From: Planctomycetota bacterium
GTDB lineage: Bacteria; Planctomycetota; Planctomycetia; Pirellulales; Pirellulaceae
DNA length: 64,000 nt
Reading direction: 5' to 3'
Assembly: GCA_963204915.1 (NCBI GenBank)
Contig: CAUJHS010000049.1
Span: forward strand, 119,905-183,904
The stretch's first letter is position 1, and each line of letters opens with the position of its first letter. The notes below the pieces were generated by a model that was not told where the DNA came from, did not search any database, and saw only the letters and a list, made by a program, of their open reading frames with translations. Below are positions 36,725 through 46,196 of the stretch, in pieces. A program made the position numbers and the translations under genes.

Positions 36725-37297
36725 ATGAAACTCGCACTCGGACGAACGCTCTGCCTTCTCTTAGGACTCGCTTTGGCTATGACCGCCAACCTTGCCCGCG
36801 CCGAAGATAAGCCCGTGCTCGACGTGAGCATGAAAAACATCGAAGGCAAAGAAGTCAACCTGGCCGAGAAGTATAAGGGCAAAGTGGTCCTGGTCGTGAA
36901 CGTTGCGAGCCGGTGCGGTCTAACGCCGCAGTACGAAGGTTTGCAGGCATTGCATGAACAATACGATCAGGACGGCTTGGCCGTTGTCGGTTTTCCCTGC
37001 AATCAGTTTGGCGCCCAAGAGCCAGGGACTGAAGCCGAAATCGCGCAGTTCTGCAAAGATAATTACGACGTCAAATTCGATTTGTACTCGAAGATCGACG
37101 TCAACGGCGAATCGAACGCTGAATTGTATAAGCGTCTCACCGGCGCCAACGCAAAGTTCCCCGGCAAGATTTCCTGGAACTTCGAAAAGTTTCTCATTGG
37201 GCGCGATGGCCGTGTTGTGAAACGGTTTGCTCCGCGCGTTGAGCCTGATGATCCGGAACTCGTCCAAGCGGTCGAAAAAGAACTTGCAGACAAGTAG
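36725..37297 (+). CDS. Exported glutathione peroxidase-like peroxidase
   Basis: A 190-residue thiol peroxidase of the glutathione peroxidase family with a signal peptide (about 1-26, LCLLLGLALAMTANLARA). Peroxidatic Cys64 (ASRCGLTPQY), Cys92 (FPCNQF) with Gln94, and Trp151-Asn152 (SWNFEKF) form the catalytic set; selenocysteine is not used. With two cysteines it is likely thioredoxin-dependent, working outside the cytoplasm against peroxides. ATG 36725 has GGAG about 12 bases upstream. A GC-rich hairpin follows the stop. Confidence 0.88.
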   Translation: MKLALGRTLCLLLGLALAMTANLARAEDKPVLDVSMKNIEGKEVNLAEKYKGKVVLVVNVASRCGLTPQYEGLQALHEQYDQDGLAVVGFPCNQFGAQEPGTEAEIAQFCKDNYDVKFDLYSKIDVNGESNAELYKRLTGANAKFPGKISWNFEKFLIGRDGRVVKRFAPRVEPDDPELVQAVEKELADK

Positions 37298-37325
37298 TTT
37301 GAGGCCCTGTTTGGCGCAATCCCTG

Positions 37326-37367
37326 ACGGCCCCGTGCTCGTTCGACGAGACGGGGCCGTTCGCATTT
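37326..37367 (+). terminator. Candidate terminator of the peroxidase gene
   Basis: ACGGCCCCGT (37326-37335) and ACGGGGCCGT (37350-37359) pair perfectly; an inner CTCG/CGAG extends the stem. It is followed by TCGCATTTT, so the T-run is short and offset. Confidence 0.5.
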
Positions 37368-37582
37368 TGGCGACCGACAAATCACAAAGTTTTCGAAGGG
37401 ACTTATGTACTAACTGCCCATTCAAGGGGTGGCCTCGCCACGCGATTGAACCGCTGCGCCTGTCGGTTGGTTTGTCCTAACGTGTTACTGCTTCTGTGTT
37501 TGAGGACGAAGTTCGTAATCTCAATTCCGCGTAATTGCTTACCTTGGTAAAATTGGGATTCGAGGCTTAAACAAACGATCGA

Positions 37583-39391
37583 ATGTCTGTGAGCTTGGAA
37601 CAATTCGTGCGTCGCTTGGTGCGTAGCCGGCTGGTTACGTCGCAGGAGGCGAGTGCGCTCGTCAATACGGCGCGCCAGGAGAATTCCAAGCTCACGGTGC
37701 AACGCTTTGCAACCCAACTGGTACGAGCAGGAAAACTGACCAAGTACCAGGCGTGTTCGATCTATCGCGGTGATGTGAATCACTTGGTTTTAGGCAATTA
37801 CGTGGTATTGGAGACGATTGGCGCCGGGGGCATGGGACGTGTTTATAAGGGCCTCCACCGTCGCATGAAGCGTCTGGTCGCCTTGAAAGTGCTTCCTCCC
37901 GATGTGATGAAGACGGCTGAAGCGGTCGCCCGTTTCCAGCGCGAAGTCGAGGCCGCGGCTCAGTTAAGTCATCCGCATATTGTCACCGCCCATGACGCGG
38001 ATGAAGATCGCGGCATGCACTTCCTGGTTATGGAATATGTCGACGGCCGCGACTTGGCGCCACGCCATGCTCAAGACTTATTCTCCCCCGCTTTGGCCGC
38101 AAACTATATCTTGCAGGCAGCTCGCGGGCTTGAATATGCGCACAATCGCGGACTCGTGCATCGCGATATCAAACCCGCAAATTTGCTCGTCGACTCCAAC
38201 GGAATCGTTAAAATCCTCGACATGGGGTTGGCTCGCTTCGATCAAGCGGCCCTGGACGACGAACAAACGATCAACATGCCGATTACGCGCGCCGGCGAGA
38301 TTATGGGAACGGTTGACTATATGTCGCCGGAACAAGCGGAGGATTTTCGACGAGCCGACGCCCGAAGCGATATTTACTCGCTGGGCTGTACGCTGCACTG
38401 TTTGTTGTTCGCGCGTCCGCCTTATCACGCTGATACCGTACTGCGCAAGATTTTAGCGCACCGGGAAGCGGCGATCCCCTCGCTGCGCGATCGCGACGCG
38501 AACATTTTTCCCGAGCTGGATCGCATTTTCCAGCGCATGATCGCAAAGCGACCGGAAGATCGCTTTCAGACCGCGAGCGAAGTCATTCTGGCCCTGGAAG
38601 CCATGGGCGCAAGCGACGCAATGCAGCGGGACGAGCACGACCCCTACGTCGACTGGTTAGGCGCGCCTCCGGAGTCGCTTCCCCCCAACGACTATGAACT
38701 GTTGGGCGTACCTGTCTTTGAGGAGGACCAGGGACGCATTCGCATCGGCTACCAGCGGCAACTGGCGAAAGTGCGAGGCCACCTCGACGGACCGCGCCGC
38801 GCCGACGCCGTGCGCGTGCTCGACGAACTAGCGCAGGCCTACCAACGTTTGGCCGATCTTGAACAAAAAGAGACGTACGATGACGACTTGCTCGGCGTCA
38901 CGGGAGTCGAGCATACCGGCGCCGACTCCACGCTGATCAAACGTCGGCCCGATACTGTCGGCGACGCTCCCTCGACGTGGACGCGCATTCCCCCGCTTGG
39001 CGCCGAAACGCCGCCTAGCCAACTCATCGACGATGAAGAGTATCAGTTGAAGGATCTGCCCGAAGATGAACAACCTCGTCCTGCGGCTGCCGCGACGGCG
39101 TCGGCGTCGACGCCTGCGTCGCCCAAAAAGCGGCCCGTCGCGGCGCGGCGGCGGGTCGTTTGCCCTTGCGGGCAGAAGCTTTCCGTAAAGAAAGACCTCG
39201 CGGGAAAGAAGATCCGGTGTCCCAAGTGCCAACGGCTCTTGGCCATTCCCGTGCCTGAGCGAGTCGCTTCGAAGCCGCTCAAGGTGACATGCCAGTGTGG
39301 GCAGCAATACCATGCACGCGCCGACCTGGCGGGTAAAACCGTCAAATGCATGCGTTGCGGGGCGCCTCTCGCTGTGCCCAAAGTCGGGTAG
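37583..39391 (+). CDS. Soluble Ser/Thr kinase with J-like domain and twin zinc ribbons
   Basis: The 602-residue kinase has no membrane segment. An N-terminal helical domain (about 1-65) precedes the kinase domain: GAGGMG loop (80-85), Lys102, HRDIKPAN (193-200), DMG (213-215), [12 protein letters not shown]-like helical segment (about 366-433, [28 protein letters not shown]) and a Pro/Ala-rich acidic linker follow. The end carries two zinc-ribbon modules with CPCG/CPKC (about 527-551) and CQCG/CMRC (about 570-594). The combination suggests binding to a protein or RNA partner through the zinc fingers. It stands between the peroxidase and the SMP-30-like gene; no sigma factor is adjacent. Confidence 0.83.
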   Translation: MSVSLEQFVRRLVRSRLVTSQEASALVNTARQENSKLTVQRFATQLVRAGKLTKYQACSIYRGDVNHLVLGNYVVLETIGAGGMGRVYKGLHRRMKRLVALKVLPPDVMKTAEAVARFQREVEAAAQLSHPHIVTAHDADEDRGMHFLVMEYVDGRDLAPRHAQDLFSPALAANYILQAARGLEYAHNRGLVHRDIKPANLLVDSNGIVKILDMGLARFDQAALDDEQTINMPITRAGEIMGTVDYMSPEQAEDFRRADARSDIYSLGCTLHCLLFARPPYHADTVLRKILAHREAAIPSLRDRDANIFPELDRIFQRMIAKRPEDRFQTASEVILALEAMGASDAMQRDEHDPYVDWLGAPPESLPPNDYELLGVPVFEEDQGRIRIGYQRQLAKVRGHLDGPRRADAVRVLDELAQAYQRLADLEQKETYDDDLLGVTGVEHTGADSTLIKRRPDTVGDAPSTWTRIPPLGAETPPSQLIDDEEYQLKDLPEDEQPRPAAAATASASTPASPKKRPVAARRRVVCPCGQKLSVKKDLAGKKIRCPKCQRLLAIPVPERVASKPLKVTCQCGQQYHARADLAGKTVKCMRCGAPLAVPKVG

Positions 39392-39449
39392 AATTGGAGC
39401 GTGACGCAGTGGTTCGTCATGTGACCTCCTTTCAGCTCCCGTTTCTGCC

Positions 39450-40397
39450 GTGAAAACGATTGACTGCGAGATCCTCTGGCGCCCCGATCGTGCGGAGCTA
39501 CGCTTTTTGCCGGAAGGCCCCTATCCTTGCGGCTCAGGCAAATTCAGTTGGGTCGCCATCCAGCATGGCGCCGATCAGCGGATTGGATCGCTCAATGTGT
39601 TCGACGTGCGCACGGGCGCCAACAAAACCTACAACGCGCCGGGCCGGCCTGGGTTTGCCTTCGCCACGAATCAGAACGACGCCTTCGTTATGGGGGTTGA
39701 GCGCACGCTGGGCGTCTTCGACGCCGAAAATGGCGAGTGGTCGGTATTCGTCACCAATATCGACCGGCAAGTGACCGGCACGATCATCAACGACGGGCTT
39801 GTCTTTGATGACGGATTGATCTTCGGCTGCAAAGACCTGAAGTTTCAGGAGAAAAAGGCGGGCCTGTACTTATGGCGCAAATCGAAACGCTCGCTCACGC
39901 GCTTGCGCGATGACCAAATCTGTTCGAATGGCAAGGCGCTACTTACGCTTGACGGACAGCTGACCCTGCTCGACATCGACTCGCCCACGAAGACCGTTGT
40001 GGCGTATCCCATCGACTTGAACAAGCCCTCGTTGGGAACGCCGCGCACGGTGGTTGACCTGCGCGACGGCGATGGCGTGCCCGACGGCATGATTCTGACG
40101 CCCGATGAGAAAAGCGTCATTATTGCTTTGTACAACCCTGCCGACGCCCCGTACGGAGAAGCCGTGCAATACTCGCTCGCGTCGGGCCAGCGCGAAGCGG
40201 TGTGGCGCACCGCCGATTCGCCACAGGTTACCTGCCCCCAATTAATTGAACACGAGGGGCGCATCCGCCTGGTATTAACGACCGCGGTCGAAAACATGCC
40301 GGCCGAGCGTCAGGCGAAATATCCCAACGCCGGATGCCTGTTCATCGCCGACACCGAGTTCGATCGCCTGCCGGCGCAACTCATTTACGAGCTGTAA
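39450..40397 (+). CDS. SMP-30/gluconolactonase-like beta-propeller protein
   Basis: The 315-residue protein fits the SMP-30/LRE family: EGPYPCGSGKFSWV near the start, the mid-protein TNIDRQVTGT, and DGDGVPDGMILTPDEKSVI, which matches the metal-binding 'G.PDGM' blade. SMP-30 proteins hydrolyse sugar lactones with a divalent metal. No signal peptide. GTG 39450 is the start, without a clear ribosome-binding site. It converges on the ketosynthase gene, with stop codons a single base apart, so the hairpin CTACGC/GCGTAG (40399-40416) may serve both. Confidence 0.8.
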   Translation: MKTIDCEILWRPDRAELRFLPEGPYPCGSGKFSWVAIQHGADQRIGSLNVFDVRTGANKTYNAPGRPGFAFATNQNDAFVMGVERTLGVFDAENGEWSVFVTNIDRQVTGTIINDGLVFDDGLIFGCKDLKFQEKKAGLYLWRKSKRSLTRLRDDQICSNGKALLTLDGQLTLLDIDSPTKTVVAYPIDLNKPSLGTPRTVVDLRDGDGVPDGMILTPDEKSVIIALYNPADAPYGEAVQYSLASGQREAVWRTADSPQVTCPQLIEHEGRIRLVLTTAVENMPAERQAKYPNAGCLFIADTEFDRLPAQLIYEL

Positions 40398-40398
40398 G

Positions 40399-41610
40399 CT
40401 ACGCGGCCTTGCGTAGAATCAAGCAAGTATTGTTGCCGCCGAAGCCGAAGGAGTTCGACAAGGTGACGCGCACCTTTTGCTCGCGGGCGGTGTGCGGAAC
40501 GTGACGCAAGTCACACTCGGGATCCACCTCGTGCAGGTTGATCGTGGGAGGAACGGCCTGCCGTTCAAACGCGGCGATGCACGCCACGGTTTCCACGGCG
40601 GCGGCTCCGCTGAGCAAGTGCCCCGTCATGCTCTTGGTCGAACTGATGGCCGTCTTCGTCGCACTCGAACCCAGCGCTAACTTGAGCGAACGTGTTTCCG
40701 CGGCGTCGCCGACGGGAGTGCTCGTGGCGTGTGCGTTGATATAATCGACCTGGCCAGGATTGATCTTGGCATCGGCCAACGCCGCGCGAATGGCGCGAGC
40801 CGCGGGCTCCGGGTCCGAGCTAGGAATGATCATGTGCGAGGCGTCCGAGCTGGCGCCAAACCCCGCCACTTCCGCGTAGGGCTTCGCGCCGCGGCGTCGG
40901 GCATGGTCGGCCGATTCGAGCACGAACACGGCTCCGCCTTCGCCCAGCACAAAACCGTCGCGTTCTCGATCAAAGGGGCGCGACGCCGAAGCCGGGTCGC
41001 TCGTTCGCCGCGAAAGTGCGCGCAGGTTTCCAAACCCCGCGGCCGCCATGGGCGTCACCAGGTCGCAACCGCCGACCAGGCAAACGTCGGCCCACCCCAT
41101 TTCGATCCAGCGTTTTCCTTGCGAAATCGCATAATTCGCACTTGCGCATGCCGCCGCCACGGCGGTCACGGGCCCGCGCAGTCCCAGAGCCGTGCGGACG
41201 AAATCAAGAATCGACTGGTCATCGAGTTCGGGCTTGTAAAGCCGTTGCTCTCCGTCGAGGCAACTTTCCTCCCAGGTGCGCAACCACTCGGCGCCCATGC
41301 CGACCGAAACGCCCACCCGGACATCGTTGCGTCGATCCCACCAGCCGCTATCGCGCAGCGCTTCGATGCAGCAGGCCAACGTCAGTCGCTCCAGGCGATT
41401 GCGCGGCGGAAACGTCGTTTCAATCTCGGCGTGCGCCGGAATCACATCGACGCAAGCGGCGATCTGGCCTTCAAGCGTGGGCCCGTCGTCCTCCGTCATG
41501 GGGCGAATGCCCGACGCTCCTTCGAGAATTTTGCGTGCAAACTCGGGATAAGAATTTCCCAGCGGCGACACCACGCCAACGCCGGTGATCCAAACATTGC
41601 GTTCCGACAC
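40399..41610 (-). CDS. Beta-ketoacyl-ACP synthase (FabF type)
   Basis: A 403-residue condensing enzyme with Cys155 (AAACASAN), His294 (NAHATSTP), Lys326 and His331 (STKSMTGH) as the catalytic set and the closing FGFGGNN loop. It extends acyl-ACP chains by decarboxylative Claisen condensation. GTG 41610 has GAAGGG upstream and the fold starts at ITGVGVVSPLG, so the longer upstream frame is not used. It is 14 bases after the ketosynthase-like gene and last in the unit acyltransferase-ACP-ketosynthase-like-ketosynthase. The product is unknown; a specialised lipid or polyene is possible. Confidence 0.9.
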   Translation of the reverse strand: MSERNVWITGVGVVSPLGNSYPEFARKILEGASGIRPMTEDDGPTLEGQIAACVDVIPAHAEIETTFPPRNRLERLTLACCIEALRDSGWWDRRNDVRVGVSVGMGAEWLRTWEESCLDGEQRLYKPELDDQSILDFVRTALGLRGPVTAVAAACASANYAISQGKRWIEMGWADVCLVGGCDLVTPMAAAGFGNLRALSRRTSDPASASRPFDRERDGFVLGEGGAVFVLESADHARRRGAKPYAEVAGFGASSDASHMIIPSSDPEPAARAIRAALADAKINPGQVDYINAHATSTPVGDAAETRSLKLALGSSATKTAISSTKSMTGHLLSGAAAVETVACIAAFERQAVPPTINLHEVDPECDLRHVPHTAREQKVRVTLSNSFGFGGNNTCLILRKAA

Positions 41611-41624
41611 GGGACCCTTCTCAA

Positions 41625-42461
41625 CTACGAGGAATGTTGCTGGGACAACGCAACCTCTGCGCCCCAGTCGAGTTCGAGCTTCCAAATCGCTCCGCAAGAC
41701 GCAGGCGCGTTGCGACCTAACGCCTCGGAAAGCTCTACCACTACGCCAGCGCTGTCGGCGCCCGAGCGCGAGGTCTCGCGCGCCGCGTCAACGGCCGGAT
41801 TGAACGACAGGCATAAACCTTCGGCGGGACCATCCAGCGGCGCCAGCGCCAGGGCGACCGCGTAGCATGTGCCCTCGGCAATGACGCGTCCGTTTCTCTG
41901 AGGAATTGGTTCGCGGTCCCATGCGGTGGCGACGAACCAGAACCCCGGAGCACGTCGCTCCGCCAGCAACGAAAAGGCCGTCACCAACCCTTCCGAAACT
42001 GATTGAAGTCCGCCCCCGGCGCCAAGGTTCGGCCCGCCCATGCCAAGCCCAACGCTAACTAATCCCGAAAGCGAGTGCAGGGAGTTTTGGGGAATCGCAT
42101 GCGGCGAGATACCTTTCACGCCTTGATCGAAGAAGCGAGCAATCGAGGCGCCGCCTTGGCTTCGGCCAGGAAATTTGGGCGCTCCGATGACGCCCCATTC
42201 TCGGTAAGTTTCGATGGTTTGTCCCGCCTCGTGAATTGCCCGGAGAACAGCGGCGAAGCCGCAGACCGATTGTTCTTCGGCGTACTTCAGGAAGCTGGCA
42301 GGAAGGTCTCGGCCCTGCATTTCGCCTGGCGTACGCCGCAGGGCGTCGATCATCGCTTGATTGGCGCTCAGGCTGGCCCAGGCGTTGACGGAAACCACAA
42401 GGCGGCCTTCGGAATTCGCCGAAACCGAAGAACAAGGAGCATGCAGGGCAGTTGTTGTCAT
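41625..42461 (-). CDS. Ketosynthase-like protein lacking the active-site cysteine (chain-length-factor type)
   Basis: The 278-residue protein resembles the N-terminal domain of ketosynthases, as in chain length factors of aryl polyene and type II polyketide systems. The helix that normally carries the nucleophile reads GAGGGLQSVSEG, with Gly where Cys is expected. It ends before the second histidine region. It likely partners the FabF-type enzyme, whose gene follows in 14 bases, to set chain length or stability rather than catalyse condensation. The start at ATG 42461 lacks a good ribosome-binding site. Alternative: a decayed ketosynthase; but it is intact over 278 codons. Confidence 0.72.
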   Translation of the reverse strand: MTTTALHAPCSSVSANSEGRLVVSVNAWASLSANQAMIDALRRTPGEMQGRDLPASFLKYAEEQSVCGFAAVLRAIHEAGQTIETYREWGVIGAPKFPGRSQGGASIARFFDQGVKGISPHAIPQNSLHSLSGLVSVGLGMGGPNLGAGGGLQSVSEGLVTAFSLLAERRAPGFWFVATAWDREPIPQRNGRVIAEGTCYAVALALAPLDGPAEGLCLSFNPAVDAARETSRSGADSAGVVVELSEALGRNAPASCGAIWKLELDWGAEVALSQQHSS

Positions 42462-42554
42462 GGCGGCTCAAGGAAAAAGGCGCACTCGGCGCCGTAACCA
42501 CGCGGCCGGCGCCATGGGGGCTCGCGACGCACGTGTTGCGCCGGGCAAGTCGGG

Positions 42555-42821
42555 TTAAGCGGCCTTCGATTGTGAGGGTGGATCAAGCTTGGCTTGCAGC
42601 AAGTCGAGCAAGTCGCCCACTTGGACGACCTTTTCCAATTCGTCGCTTGCAATTTCGACGTCTAAACGGTGCTGAATCTCCAGCATGACGCTGGCTAGGT
42701 CGATCGAATCCAGATTCAACCCTTCGCGCAGCGCGGTCTCGTCGGTCAGGTTGTCGAACTTCTCCCACGTTTCATCTTCCAAAATGCTCAACAACGTTTG
42801 CCGAAGCTTGTTGCGATCCAT
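42555..42821 (-). CDS. Acyl carrier protein
   Basis: An 88-residue acidic helical protein with the phosphopantetheine site in LNLDSIDLASVM, where Ser of DSI is modified (DSL in most ACPs). It carries growing acyl chains, presumably for the adjacent ketosynthase pair. ATG 42821 has GAGGAG about 8 bases upstream. It lies 93 bases before the ketosynthase-like gene and 111 bases after the acyltransferase gene, all in one direction. Confidence 0.88.
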   Translation of the reverse strand: MDRNKLRQTLLSILEDETWEKFDNLTDETALREGLNLDSIDLASVMLEIQHRLDVEIASDELEKVVQVGDLLDLLQAKLDPPSQSKAA

Positions 42822-42932
42822 CGCGGCGCTCCTCACTAGGACGATTTGAAAATGGCAAGTGTTTGCCAAGTTGGACTGGGCGAAACGGCGCCAATAATAG
42901 CGATCTGCGCCAATGCGGCAAGCCCAGTGTTG

Positions 42933-43664
42933 TTAAGACGCGCGCCGCCGCGCCCGCTCGGGCTGTTCCGGCCGACGGGCTGCGTCGTTCTTTCCTAAAT
43001 CGGGCGTTTTTTCGGGTTTGGCGGCCCAGGCTTCGGCCTGTGCGGTCAATTCCAACATCCGGCCTTCTAGTTCCTGCCGATAGCCCTCCAACTCATCACG
43101 ACTGAGGTTCGGCGGTACATGCAGTGGTTGACCAATCACGCCATGCACCCGGCTGAGCGGCCAGGGAACTGCGAACCGGTCCCAACTTTTCGCCCGCCAG
43201 GCCCGAGAAAACCCAATCCCGATGGGAACCACGGGCAAGCCCGATTTGGACGCCACGTACACCGCGCCCACCTGCACCGTCCGACGCGGCCCGCGCGGGC
43301 CGTCGGGCGTCACCGCCAAATGGGCGTCGTCGCCGCACGAAAGCATTTCCAACAACGCCGGCCCGCCGCGACGTTTGGTCGACCCGCGCACCACGCCAAT
43401 GCCCAAATGCCGGCACACCTGGGCGATCAATTCCCCATCGGAATGCAAGCTAATCAGCACATTCACCCGGCCGGGCCGGATCGCGGGCGCCAACAACGAC
43501 TCGTGCCAGAAGGTATACACAAATCGGTTGTGCGCCGGATCAGCAGGGTGTTGCAAACCATCGGCGGACACCACACGGCAACGGAGGGTCGCCAGCAGCA
43601 TTCGCACCAGAGCCGCGCCTCCCCACGCCGCCGCTCGAATCAGCCCCGGATGACGAAGTTTCAT
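42933..43664 (-). CDS. DUF374-type lysophospholipid acyltransferase
   Basis: The 243-residue protein has the LPLAT motifs: WHESLL, SLHSDGELI, RGSTKRRGGPAL and TPDGPRGP, as in DUF374 family members related to lipid A acyltransferases. It would attach an acyl chain from ACP to a lipid or glycan. The N-terminal hydrophobic stretch suggests membrane association. The tail is charged and lengthened (KPEKTPDLGKN). ATG 43664 has AAGGA about 7 bases upstream. It begins the four-gene acyl unit, which suggests use of a product of the ACP and ketosynthases. Confidence 0.82.
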   Translation of the reverse strand: MKLRHPGLIRAAAWGGAALVRMLLATLRCRVVSADGLQHPADPAHNRFVYTFWHESLLAPAIRPGRVNVLISLHSDGELIAQVCRHLGIGVVRGSTKRRGGPALLEMLSCGDDAHLAVTPDGPRGPRRTVQVGAVYVASKSGLPVVPIGIGFSRAWRAKSWDRFAVPWPLSRVHGVIGQPLHVPPNLSRDELEGYRQELEGRMLELTAQAEAWAAKPEKTPDLGKNDAARRPEQPERARRRAS

Positions 43665-43856
43665 GCAATTCCTTGAAAATCGACGCGCGACCGCTTGAGC
43701 CAATCAAGCCGCTTAAACCGGTCGCCACGACCGCCCAAAACACGTGAAATACCAGAAACCCGGCAACGCATCCAGGCGGATTCTCGATCGAAACATCGAT
43801 GTTGCAACGCGGCGAGAACGACGAAGCCGCGCCGCTTCGCGGCCTACGCCGAAGGA

Positions 43857-45737
43857 TTACGCGTTATTGGGGTCTTGTAGATACGCGTTGGGATTGCCGC
43901 TGGCGTTGGACAGCGTCGCAACCGGCGTGTTTTGCACGCGTTGGACTTGATCGAGTTGCGCTTGCTCCTCATTCGCACGGCGCTCGGCCTGGGCAAGCGC
44001 CTGGTGCGCTTCGTGCTCGGCCTGGCGCGCCAGCCGGAGCGCTTCTTCATACTCTTGGCGTTGGAGACCGCGCTCCGCCTCGTCCCGGCTACGCCGAGAG
44101 ACCGAAAGATCCGCGGAAATTCCCAAGCGGGAGAAATTTTGCGCTTGTTCGATTTGCCGCTGCGCCGCGGCCAGCGCGTCGGCCGCTTGCTGCGCCAAGC
44201 GTGCGTCCTCCTGCGCCATCCGTTCCGCGTCGGTCAACGCCTGCGCAATCTCTTTCAGTCGCGGTTCGAGTTGCGGCCAATCAGCCCGGGGACGTTCGGC
44301 CTCGCGGTGCAACTCGGCCAGCCGATGAAACGCCTCGCGGCATCGGTCGTTGGTTCGGGTGCGGTCGGCGTTGCCACGGCGGAGCGTATCGGCCAGACCG
44401 TCGGCGCGTCGCTGGAGAGCGTTCAATTCCTCACGGCAACGGCGCCGCAGGTCGACCAATTCGTTCCAGCGCTGCTCGACTCCGGCGAACAGCGTTTGAA
44501 GCTGACGCTGCTGCTGCGCCGCCTGTTCGACCAGGCTTGCCGCGCGGCAGTAGTGCTGCACCTGCGGTCCCGCCAGAGAAGCCGCCTCGTCCAGCGTGGC
44601 GTCAACCTGATTCAGGAGCGATTGCCCGCTGGCCACGTGACCGGCGACCTCGCGCCAAGATTCCGGCGCGAACTCGCGCTCCAGTTCGAATTGGATTTGT
44701 CGCGCGGCGCGTAACTGTTCGTGATGCCGGCGCGTCTCGTCGGAGCGGCGCGTCATCGCCTCGTGGCACAAGGCTTTGGCGTTCACGGTTTGGTCGACGA
44801 GCCCCGTTGCGTCGTCGGCGGCTTGGAAGGCCTGACCAATGCAATGCTTGGCCGCCGTCGCATCGGCCCGGTTAAGGGCGTCGAGCGCGGTCTGGCGGTG
44901 GCGCGCGCCTTCGTCAAGGCGCGGCTGCGGGTCGCAACCGGCTTCGCAAAACAGAAAACCTTCCGCGCGGCGACGTTTCAGTGTCGCGGCCGCGGCGTCC
45001 AGCCGCCCCTGCGCTTCGTCGGCCTTGCGCCGCAGGTGGAGAATCGTGTCGATCCACTGCTCCCATGCTTCGGCGCGTTCGCGGGCTTGCGCTAAGCCGT
45101 CCAAAGCGCCAATCGGGTCGTTGTGGGCGACGCCGCGCGATTGTTCCACCAGGTTCTGGATCGCCGTGCGTTCGGGTTGATAGGGCTCGGATGGCATGTT
45201 GGCGTGGGCCACTTCCTCCAAGCGCGCGGCAAGTCGCTGCATGCGGCCGTCGGCGGCGGTTAACTCGGTTTGGGCTTGCTCGTGGCCTTGTTCGAGTCGG
45301 TCGAGCGGTTCGGCGCAGCGTTTGTGAAGCCCCTCCAATTCTTGCTCGACCCCGGCGGCGCGCAGCAGTTGCTCGGCCTGGCGGAACCGCCTCGCACTCC
45401 ACCACGGCTCTTGTTCGAGGAGTGCTTGCGATTTCTCCCACGCATCCATAAGGTTGAGCCAGCGGCGGCGAAATTCCTCCATCGACTCGTGGGCCGTACG
45501 GTACAACGCTTCCGTCTGACCGGCCATGGGCGTGGCGAAGTCCGGATCGGTGAAGGGAAGCAGCTTGTGCCGCTCTTGGAGCGCGTCCAGGGTGTCGCTT
45601 AAATGCATCACGCGCTCGCGATAAGCTTCGAAACGCCGCCGCACGTGTTTCTTCCACTGCACCCGCCACACGGCCAGGCCCAGTAGCACCACAGGAATGC
45701 CGACTGCCGCAAGCAACGCCAAATTTTGCGCCGACAT
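43857..45737 (-). CDS. N-terminal membrane anchor with long coiled-coil (EzrA-like topology)
   Basis: The 626-residue protein has a single membrane helix (about residues 4-24, NLALLAAVGIPVVLLGLAVW) followed by a long, almost wholly helical, charged Gln/Glu/Arg/Ala-rich region with heptad-like repeats to residue ~600. The topology is like EzrA (one helix then a long spectrin-like coil), but no sequence link is seen. Cysteines near FCEAGCDPQ break the coil once. Its function is unknown; a cell-envelope or septum scaffold is one guess. ATG 45737 has GAGGTGG about 4 bases upstream. It is not visibly coupled to the acyl unit, whose first gene starts 192 bases after this stop. Confidence 0.75.
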   Translation of the reverse strand: MSAQNLALLAAVGIPVVLLGLAVWRVQWKKHVRRRFEAYRERVMHLSDTLDALQERHKLLPFTDPDFATPMAGQTEALYRTAHESMEEFRRRWLNLMDAWEKSQALLEQEPWWSARRFRQAEQLLRAAGVEQELEGLHKRCAEPLDRLEQGHEQAQTELTAADGRMQRLAARLEEVAHANMPSEPYQPERTAIQNLVEQSRGVAHNDPIGALDGLAQARERAEAWEQWIDTILHLRRKADEAQGRLDAAAATLKRRRAEGFLFCEAGCDPQPRLDEGARHRQTALDALNRADATAAKHCIGQAFQAADDATGLVDQTVNAKALCHEAMTRRSDETRRHHEQLRAARQIQFELEREFAPESWREVAGHVASGQSLLNQVDATLDEAASLAGPQVQHYCRAASLVEQAAQQQRQLQTLFAGVEQRWNELVDLRRRCREELNALQRRADGLADTLRRGNADRTRTNDRCREAFHRLAELHREAERPRADWPQLEPRLKEIAQALTDAERMAQEDARLAQQAADALAAAQRQIEQAQNFSRLGISADLSVSRRSRDEAERGLQRQEYEEALRLARQAEHEAHQALAQAERRANEEQAQLDQVQRVQNTPVATLSNASGNPNAYLQDPNNA

Positions 45738-46196
45738 ACCCACCTCAACCGCGAGAATAGCGGACGAAGAACAGTGCGCCCTGGCGACGACAAATTCGGG
45801 CGCCGAACGCACACGCACATCTTAACAACTCACCCGACGCAACGCGATGAAAAGCAACGCCCGTTAGGCGGTAAAGCGCTAGTTGGCTGGAGGAGGAGCG
45901 GAATGCGACACCCTAGCACGCGCCGTCCCCAATGCGTCCCGCAGGCGAGCGATGTCGATCCTGCTGCGGCGACACGAAGGCTTCGCCTCCCGAGGGCGTT
46001 TCACGCAGGTGTGGCTCCCCCAAGGTGGTGCACTCGCTCCGCGAGTGCCGGGAACCACTCGCGGAGCGAGTGGACCACACTGCCCTCGCGGAGCGAGTGG
46101 ACCACACGGAAGAAGTCATCCCACCTCGATGAAATACGCTCCAGCCAGCACTCCGTCAGGTTCGTGAAATCCCCTTATCCCGCCGCTCGTCTTGGG
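45738..46196. other. Intergenic region with palindromic repeat patch
   Basis: This 459-base gap lies between the coiled-coil gene's start and the MmeI-like gene's stop. It contains the palindromic units at 46031-46107 and a GC-rich lead. Several open frames cross it but translate the repeats, not conserved protein. Confidence 0.5.
46031..46107. repeat. Palindromic repeat cluster (CTCGC-GGA-GCGAG units)
   Basis: Three related units lie here: CACTCGC-TCC-GCGAGTG (46031-46047), CACTCGC-GGA-GCGAGTG (46056-46072) and CTCGC-GGA-GCGAG (46085-46097). Each can fold into a tight hairpin. The last two sit in a 23-base direct repeat (46058-46080 and 46085-46107), 27 bases apart. It resembles REP-type elements; no transposase gene is in the window's vicinity. 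Confidence 0.7.

Noticed and set aside
45883..46167. Several open frames across the repeat patch, on both strands
   Set aside because: They only translate the CTCGC-GGA-GCGAG units; composition and repetition explain them.
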